64,000 nt of DNA from Pseudeuparius sepicola (taxonomy: Eukaryota > Arthropoda > Insecta > Coleoptera > Anthribidae): NCBI GenBank assembly GCA_963920635.1, contig OY987300.1, positions 57,867,415 through 57,931,414 on the forward strand, given 5' to 3'. The notes under the pieces are model-generated. The model was not told the DNA's origin. It searched no databases and saw only the letters and a program-made list of their open reading frames with translations. This document shows positions 57,241 to 64,000 of the stretch, piece by piece; within the stretch, counting starts at the first letter, position 1, and every line of letters begins with the position of its first letter. The position numbers were made by a program, and so were the translations under genes.

Positions 57241-60200
57241 ATTCTAAATTTAATGCTGGGTGTGCCATAGGCGCAACCTCGGGCTTCATCTGAAAGGGGT
57301 TAGATCTTGAGATAAATATCTGGATAAAAGGGAGGGCTTCAGTAGTTAAGATTACAACATCCCATATAATATCTATGGTTGTGGCAGACAGTCTGATAGA
57401 GATAGACACAATGCAATGAAATGCGGAGCATCCAACTAGGCGATGGTTATAACTTTTAGCGATCCACAAAGGGTACACTTTTGGATTTCTTTTGTTGAAG
57501 CCAACGCAAGTATCTAACACTCCAATTTATCTGATGTTTATCATAACAAAATATATTAGTTGATACAGGTGTCCTAGGAAACAGAACTGGAAAATATGAT
57601 ATACAAATAAGGTGGCATTGAAAACTACCAACCCAAATGTGTTTTTCATGTTTATTTTTAAAATTATTAGGTTAACAAAAAACAAAATGCACCCGAAGCA
57701 CTATAAATTTTATTGCCCATAATTGAATGTCTTGAATAAAAACAGTGTACCTAAATTTTCTGGCAAGTTTATATTTGTTTTTGCAAGCGATACGTCAGAT
57801 TTTTCGTCTAAATATGCACAATATAATGTAGCTTTTGCGGTGCATTATTTGGATTAACCTAATAATTTTTAAAATCATTATCTAAACACAATTACCTACC
57901 AAAATAAAATAAAAAGTAATAATATTATTATTTTTCTAATAAACGTGCCGTAAACTTTCTCTATCTAGCTCTAGAGGCAAAATTGCCTTTTTATTGCACT
58001 CAGAGTGCCCTACATCACTTGTAGTTTAAAGTGCAATGAAAACATTGTTAAACGGTAAAAAGTAATACTAATTAAGCTGTTTGATAACGCAATCTTCACA
58101 CTAAAATAAGTAGGTAGGTTAATGTAAATAAAAATGCAAGATCGTGAACATATTCTTTTTAAGAAATCTTGTGCAAAAACTTGTTCATTGCACACGGCAT
58201 GTTATGCGTTTCGGCTTTTTGTATATGGATAATTTTCAATTCCCATGCAATAGACATCAACTTATTGCCCTTGTTGCTTAAATGACTATTATTTCTGGAC
58301 AAGTTTTTTTTATAGAAGTTATCATATAGTAAGTCAGCGAATGCTATTCAAGTTAAGCAAATATCAATGAAGCCAAAATAATGAAAATTGCCTCTCCCTT
58401 GTGGAATTTTCGTGCTTTTGGAATGCCGTTAGATTGAGGTTGAAAAATACCTAGGTGCACTTAAAAATTTACCTTAGATACTTTGATTTACACTTGCAGA
58501 TAAATTGTCCTGGCACGCCTATGATATTTACTGGTAGGGATAACTTGGCACCGGCAGGCACGATATTGATTGGTTTCCTCAAAATATTTTTTCATAAATA
58601 TTTGTCCTGCATCGTCGAAAAATGGGCCCGACTTTGTTATTTATTCGATTTAGTGATCTCGCTGTATTAAAGACATGTAACAATTTTGTCATTTTATTGC
58701 AGCTTTTACGTTGTGGTTAGATATATTTTTAAAGAACTGTCTACACCTATTTAACGTTAGCCGATACGGTGATTATAATTTATGCATAACAAATGGCGTT
58801 TGCGCCTGCAGTAACTACCATGCACCTTGTCCGACCGAACAAATTAATAATACCCCTGATCTTAACACACAACAAGTTTATTTATAAGAAAATGAATAAT
58901 GGTAGAGAAGGCACCTACAGAATGCGGTTGGCTTTTTTCATATTCACAGTTGGAACAGTTTCAAACATATATAACGCTGAATTTAAGAAAGGTACACATA
59001 TTAAATAATTTAAATGTAGCACGAATTGCATATGTGTAACTTCACGCGTAGTTTCTTCATATATCTACGAAAAGGTGGACAGGTTGGCAAATAGTGCATT
59101 CATCATTTTCCATTTCATTTATAGAAGCAAGGACGCTACTATTTCCGCGATCGTCTACACACAAACCTAGATACAATTTTTCTGCCAATTGACCCGTTGG
59201 TCCAGAAATTATAAATATCTACATTTTACGTGCTAACATTTGTTCTAATTTAGTGTAACTTCTTTACCAATAGTTTGTATTAGCTCTTTTTATTGCTTTC
59301 ATCTCATTCTTGCCTTTTCACATCATTGAGGTCTGGGGTGAAAGGCCCATGAAAAATCTTCGTCGAGATAATTTTACTGTTCTTTTTGTTTATTTTGTCT
59401 TACTTCATGTTGTTCTTTTCACACACCACATAACATCACAAATCACAATCACTCTCGTACCTAAAGTCTACACACACCACAGCAACAACAAAAGTTGAGA
59501 AAGAGTATCTAATAACCAGGCCAGTTGTTATGGTAGAAGAGTGTAAGTCCTCCAAGAAGAAGCATCAGAAGCAACAATAATAGTTACTATACGTCATCCG
59601 TTGACTTCCCATTGTTTATTTCTTTGTTGGAAGATGGTTAACTCGAACGCTCCTGGTTTTGAAATACCTGGGCCCGTGATACCTACTTATTATCTGATTT
59701 ATGGCCGAAATATTTTTAACCGGTCCTGCGGTGCCATAATCTTTGAAGAAGAAGCGGAGTGATTAATTTCGGTCACTTAACGTCATTCATTTATTTTATG
59801 AATTTTAATGAGCATCCAGGGCGAACAAAATAAATAAAAAGAATAGGAGAGATTCGGATTTGCCGATTCTGTTGTGGAACAAATTCATTCTTTTAATGTA
59901 TTTGAAAGCTTTGTTTGTCACAAGAGAAATCTGGTCTTTCAGTAACATGCGTAACAGTGCACATGATAATTCATGATAAAGCGGATACATTTAAGAACTG
60001 AACTCTATGCTCCAGCATTAATAGTGGATATTGTAGTGGTTTATCCCCTGACCTGTAGTACCTATCCCCGTTGTCCAAATAAATAAATAAATAAATAAAT
60101 TACTATTACTTATTAGGTACTAATAATAAATGTGCTTCTACTATGATGGTAAACAACTTATCTTCTAATTTTTTTAAAGAACAACATTTTTTTCGATAAT

Positions 60201-60691
60201 TGCACTCTGATTTAGTTTTATTTTTCCAATCTATCTGAAAAATAAAAATACCTAAAGATGAAAAGTTTTTGGTATACTATTTCATTAACCCCTATATTTA
60301 TATTTGTGCAACTAGAGTGGATATGAACATTAAACTCGATTTTTTTATACGTGTAATAACTACTAAACGGATATTTGGATAAACGAACTAATCGTCATGC
60401 GATCGCGGTATACGCAGCGCGGCGCAGTTGGTAGTGTTATGTAACGAGTGTTTTAAGGAACACTTCCTTCCCTCTGTCAAAGTTGAAACCGTTGTATTTC
60501 GTACCTCCAGACCCCTCAAAGGTATATCGTCATTTCGTTGAATAGATAGACATTAACGAGAAGTCGAGATTGGTTCTACGATCACAACACAATAAATAGT
60601 TACTTAATGATAGATCTTCTACGAGTAGAGGTCTGTATGGTCCATGTGAAGAAATCTAATGCGTTTTTATCCGGAATAGTAAATTTGATGG
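57241..60691. other. Non-coding; (AAAT)n tail at 60077-60100
   Basis: The AAAT microsatellite follows a GTCC segment and could be the 3' tail of a non-LTR element, but no coding remnant was found upstream. The rest is AT-rich with no supported gene. Confidence 0.35.
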
Positions 60692-61037
60692 TTAAGAGGG
60701 GGTTGCCGACAGCGAAAGTGACGTTGGATTTCGTATTTTTTTAAGTTGTATAACATAAAATCTAATAACATTTTACCTGGCAAAAATTTAGTACAAACAT
60801 CTCTGTCTTCATTTTAATCATAAGATCTTACAAGCAGTGTTTTAATTTATAGGTTATGAAAACCTTGAGAAAAATAATAATTCCAGTGCATATGCTTTTT
60901 AGATCTTATGATTGAAATGAAGACAGAGATGTTTGTACTGAATTTTTGCCAGGTAAAATGTTATTAGATTTTATGCTATACAACTTAAAAAAATACGAAA
61001 TCTAACGTCACTTTCGCTGTCGGCAACCCCCTCTTAA
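60692..61037. repeat. 137-bp-arm hairpin element
   Basis: Arms 60692-60828 and 60901-61037 are inverted copies with few changes: TTAAGAGGGGGTTGCCGACA at the outer end is mirrored by TGTCGGCAACCCCCTCTTAA. The 72-base centre is unpaired. No protein; the element class is unknown. Confidence 0.75.
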
Positions 61038-61439
61038 GGATTAACGTTGGATTTCCTGAATAAGAGGAGAACTCCAATATTTCAATGAAACACTTATCTG
61101 TAAAATATATATCTTTAGTTGTAGTAAATTGAAGGGATTAAAAAGCAGATCTTAAAGAAACCTATACCTTAAAACAGCAGAAACTAACCTCTTCTATCAA
61201 TCTATATGTTTGTTATTTGTATAATACACAAAGTATGCTATTAAAATGAACCATAGTAGTATTCACATTGTTCGGTGATCTTGAAATGTTGCGACCTTTT
61301 GTAAAGATTGACAGATATGGTGACCTGATGAAGATGATGCGTTTCCTCAGAGCTCTGATGGTTGGAATAAATGTTGGAAGCGCAAAACATAAAAAGTTAA
61401 TCATCTTCAAAGATTCGCTCCCTCCGCAATTAATTAATC
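61038..61439. other. AT-rich non-coding stretch
   Basis: Opposed short frames at 61213-61479 have no recognisable domain. Confidence 0.4.
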
Positions 61440-61690
61440 GCAGCATCAAAAACGCGTAAGCGCCACCACAACGGGCCAATTCTCCGACGGCGGCACTTCA
61501 GAAACAATAAAATATAATTACGGGCGCGCTTATCGCTCATTCGTCCGTCGGCGAATAAGCGCTCCACTGTTTCGCCGTTTTCTATTCATCTCCCGTTCAT
61601 TTCGTCCGAGTTTTCCCGGCTGGGGGCATTCATCTTGGCCCTTTCTTCGCCCCGCCGCCCTTTTGTAAGCCCGGCACGGATCGACGTGCA
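61440..61690. other. GC-rich island
   Basis: A sharp GC-rich block (CGTCCGTCGGCGAATAAGCG near 61540) in AT-rich DNA, without inverted ends or known frame. Confidence 0.3.
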
Positions 61691-62306
61691 CACAGGGCGT
61701 TCGCTATATCATTTAGTTCCGCAGTATATTCTCTGGTCATTTTATAAAGTATTTTATTTTAGACGAACATTAAAAAAATGAAAATCTAACATCTTGGACA
61801 AGGTGACGTCCAGGCGAACTATAGCAACATAATCTCAGTTCTCGCGCAAGACATACCTCCCTCTTCACAGATCCTTAATTGAAATATACTTATTGAAGCT
61901 CTCAGAAATTGTTCAACACCGCCAGTGATCTTTCTTTTAGACGTATAGCCAATATCTGGTGATTCTCTACAGACTTTTCCTTTTCTAACTTACTTCACTT
62001 ATCGGTGTAATCTCGGTTTGGTCCCTCTTGCACTATTTTTCCAACAAACACGTATACAGTGTGTTTCAATATACCTAAGTGGAACAAAAAGAGGTTTCAA
62101 AGAAAAGAAATTCTGGTCCACTGCTGCTTGAGTAGAGCAAATTTTCAGTTTTGAAAAATCAAGAAGGCCCTGATACTAGTGATATATTTATTTACAGTGA
62201 AGGTAAAGTCCTTTGATTTCATCGAGTCATCATTATTTTCTTCTAGTCCATAAGAAGAACTAACAACCTAATGACAATTTGCAGCCATTTCCTCTCCGCA
62301 GAAGAG
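61691..62306. other. Non-coding stretch
   Basis: Contains an orphan TACAGTGTGTTTC end near 62056. Nothing else was supported. Confidence 0.35.
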
Positions 62307-62415
62307 GATGATTTTTTTAGGACTACCACCGCGATTTTCTCGCTAATTTTACGCCCTACAAAAAAAACAAAATGTGGCAATTTTTGATAGCTAAGTGGTC
62401 AATGAATAAAGAACC
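62307..62415. repeat. End fragment of the 1227-2034 foldback family
   Basis: GATGATTTTTTTAGGACTAC and CCACCGCGATTTTCTCGC match the left arm of the 1227 element with small changes. Truncated at both sides. Confidence 0.6.
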
Positions 62416-62534
62416 ACAGGAAGGAGCAAATTTGGGCTTTACGCTGGACGGGTCCAGTCTCTGCATATGGCGGCATGCCGTTTCCGGTTTTACAGTGGCG
62501 TACTATTTTAAAATGATATAAATGAAATATTCAA

Positions 62535-62540
<6 letters not shown>

Positions 62541-62584
<44 letters not shown>
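62541..62584. repeat. (TA)n microsatellite
   Basis: About 22 TA units directly abutting the ribozyme repeat array. A second TA run (63835-63854) sits at the same point of a later unit. Confidence 0.95.
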
Positions 62585-62587
<3 letters not shown>

Positions 62588-62639
62588 AAAAGGTGATAAT
62601 GGGCAAACACTCAAAGTTAACAAAAAGAAAAAACTAGTA

Positions 62640-62684
62640 ACCGCATACACGTGTTTCATGCTATTTGGCAATCATCAGTACGGT
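62640..62684 (-). ncRNA. Hammerhead ribozyme, array copy 1
   Basis: On the minus strand: ACCGTA, CTGATGA, a short stem II (TGC..GCA), GAAA, a palindromic ACACGTGT stem III, cleavage after GTA, then TGCGGT. ACCGTA and TGCGGT form a six-pair stem I (one G-U). Confidence 0.72.
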
Positions 62685-62965
62685 GTAACATTAACCAAAT
62701 CAAAAGATAGGCATGATTTGGGAAGCAACAAATGAAGTCCAGGCAGGAGCCAACAGCACATTTGCAGCTTCAGTCAGCACATCCCCTATTTTGGGGCTTG
62801 TACTAACATCGCCACGGAGGCTGCTAAAGCGACCTGCGTGGAAATCTTCATAACCCAAGATACAATGACAATAAGGATGTAAGATTAGCGAGTGTAAATG
62901 TAATAATTACAAGAAAAGGTGATAATGGGCAAACACTCAAAGTTAACAAAAAGAAAAAACTAGTA

Positions 62966-63010
62966 ACCGCATACACGTGTTTCATGCTATTTGGCAATCA
63001 TCAGTATGGT
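62966..63010 (-). ncRNA. Hammerhead ribozyme, array copy 2
   Basis: Same core as copy 1, with one change in stem I (ACCATA in place of ACCGTA) that breaks a pair. The core bases are intact. Confidence 0.68.
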
Positions 63011-63291
63011 GTAACATTAACCAAATCAAAAGATAGGCATGATTTGGGAAGCAACAAATGAAGTCCAGGCAGGAGCCAACAGCACATTTGCAGCTTTAGT
63101 CAGCACATCCCCTATTTTGGGGCTTGTACTAACATCGCCACGGAGGCTGCTAAAGCGACCTGCGTGGAAATCTTCATAACCCAAGATACAATGACAATAA
63201 GGATGTAAGATTAGCGAGTGTAAATGTAATAATTACAAGAAAAGGTGATAATGGGCAAACACTCAAAGTTAACAAAAAGAAAAAACTAGTA

Positions 63292-63336
63292 ACCGCATAC
63301 ACGTGTTTCATGCTATTTGGCAATCATCAGTACGGT
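63292..63336 (-). ncRNA. Hammerhead ribozyme, array copy 3
   Basis: Identical to copy 1 over the motif; last copy before the inversion point. Confidence 0.72.
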
Positions 63337-63371
63337 GTAACATTAACCAAATCAAAAGATAGGCATGATAC

Positions 63372-63416
63372 ACCGTACTGATGATTGCCAAATAGCATGA
63401 AACACGTGTATGCGGT
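63372..63416 (+). ncRNA. Hammerhead ribozyme, array copy 4 (inverted)
   Basis: Plus-strand copy with intact CTGATGA, GAAA, palindromic stem III and stem I. It begins one base after the inversion junction. Confidence 0.72.
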
Positions 63417-63697
63417 TACTAGTTTTTTCTTTTTGTTAACTTTGAGTGTTTGCCCATTATCACCTTTTCTTGTAATTATTACATTTACACTCGCTAATCT
63501 TACATCCTTATTGTCATTGTATCTTGGGTTATGAAGATTTCCACGCAGGTCGCTTTAGCAGCCTCCGTGGCGATGTTAGTACAAGCCCCAAAATAGGGGA
63601 TGTGCTGACTGAAGCTGCAAATGTGCTGTTGGCTCCTGCCTGGACTTCATTTGTTGCTTCCCAAATCATGCCTATCTTTTGATTTGGTTAATGTTAC

Positions 63698-63742
63698 ACC
63701 GTACTGATGATTGCCAAATAGCATGAAACACGTGTATGCGGT
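63698..63742 (+). ncRNA. Hammerhead ribozyme, array copy 5
   Basis: Plus-strand copy 326 bp after copy 4, identical over the motif. Confidence 0.72.
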
Positions 63743-63975
63743 TACTAGTTTTTTCTTTTTGTTAACTTTGAGTGTTTGCCCATTATCACCTTTTCTTGTA
63801 ATTATTACATTTACACTCGCTAATCTTACATCCTTATATATATATATATATATAAATTCGGTCATTTGGTCAGCGGGATGTGCTGACTGAAGCTGCAAAT
63901 GTGCTGTTGGCTCCTACCTGGACTTCATTTGTTGCTTAGCAAATCATGCCTATCTTTTGATTTGGTTAATGTTAC

Positions 63976-64000
63976 ACCGTACTGATGATTGCCAAATAGC
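63976..64000 (+). ncRNA. Hammerhead ribozyme, array copy 6, cut by window end
   Basis: ACCGTACTGATGA and the start of stem II are present; the rest lies outside the window. Confidence 0.6.

Larger units (their letters stand above)
62585..63370 (-). repeat. Retrozyme-like 326-bp tandem repeat, direct part
   Basis: AAGAAAAGGTGATAATGGGC recurs at 62585, 62911 and 63237, 326 bp apart. Two full units and a partial third are nearly identical. Read on the minus strand, each carries a hammerhead ribozyme, so the functional strand is probably minus here. There is no protein frame. Size, tandem order and one ribozyme per unit match the animal retrozymes and ribozyme satellites described in several metazoans. 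Confidence 0.8.
63371..64000 (+). repeat. Retrozyme-like repeat, inverted part, runs off the window
   Basis: At 63370/63371 the array switches to the reverse complement. One full 326-bp unit and part of another follow. In the second, a block is replaced by a TA run (63835-63854) and AATTCGGTCATTTGGTCAGC, shortening the ribozyme spacing to 278 bp. The array continues beyond 64000. Confidence 0.8.

Noticed and set aside
56904..57520. Frames of 110 and 137 residues
   Set aside because: Opposed overlapping frames in a GC-rich block without domains; expected by chance.

Overview
The window looks like intergenic or intronic DNA from an AT-rich insect genome. The evidence is a complete retrovirus-like Ty3/Gypsy element with a baculovirus-F-like env gene (an errantivirus, a group known from insects), Penelope-type inverted repeats with hammerhead ribozymes, Tc1/mariner, hAT and tRNA-SINE insertions, and many TA-flanked foldback elements ending in TACAGGG or TACAGTGTGTCC. 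I cannot resolve the insect order. I recognise no host protein-coding gene. The only convincing coding regions belong to mobile elements.

Layout. 1-30 kb: foldback (long terminal inverted repeat) elements, a 707-bp hAT-type element with subterminal AAGTCAAGT motifs (2898-3604), a broken Tc1/mariner-like transposase inside a 2.2-kb foldback element (7375-9543), a second hAT element (12128-13182), a foldback insertion with a 16-bp target duplication (19181-19526), two copies of a GC-rich dispersed repeat (near 24.8 and 26.5 kb), a near-perfect hairpin (27269-27604) and a 4 x 122-bp tandem repeat (27727 on). 30-37 kb: a nested stack in which a third hAT element (31384-33200) sits inside an older foldback element and itself carries an inverted Penelope-like terminal-repeat pair with two opposed hammerhead ribozymes; then two more copies of the GC-rich repeat and a 1.9-kb inverted-repeat element that received a tRNA-derived SINE with a 10-bp target duplication. 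37.3-42.7 kb: an intact DD34E Tc1-like transposase gene between two 81-bp inverted repeats (80/81 identical).

43.6-53.2 kb: a five-unit, 180-bp satellite array split by an 8.7-kb LTR retrotransposon whose two 413-bp LTRs are identical by eye and which is flanked by TACC duplications. Gag, Pro-Pol and Env frames are all open. Gag and Pro-Pol appear to be joined by a -1 frameshift at an A AAT TTT heptamer. Env appears to be made from a spliced RNA whose short first exon supplies the start codon and signal peptide. The standout is the Pol C-terminus: after the integrase GPY/F domain, in the same frame, lies a complete macrodomain of the TARG1/OARD1 (ADP-ribosyl-glutamate hydrolase) type that keeps both expected catalytic residues (Lys1177 and Asp1221, counted from the ATG at 46825). 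I do not know of a described retroelement with this arrangement, and it is my main candidate for a new system.

53.2-64 kb: a 1.5-kb foldback element with very long arms, quiet AT-rich sequence, a hairpin (60692-61037), and at the right edge a 326-bp tandem repeat in head-to-tail and then inverted arrangement. Each monomer carries a hammerhead ribozyme motif. This looks like an animal retrozyme or ribozyme-satellite locus and is the second strong finding. All calls are by eye; identities and homologies were not computed.
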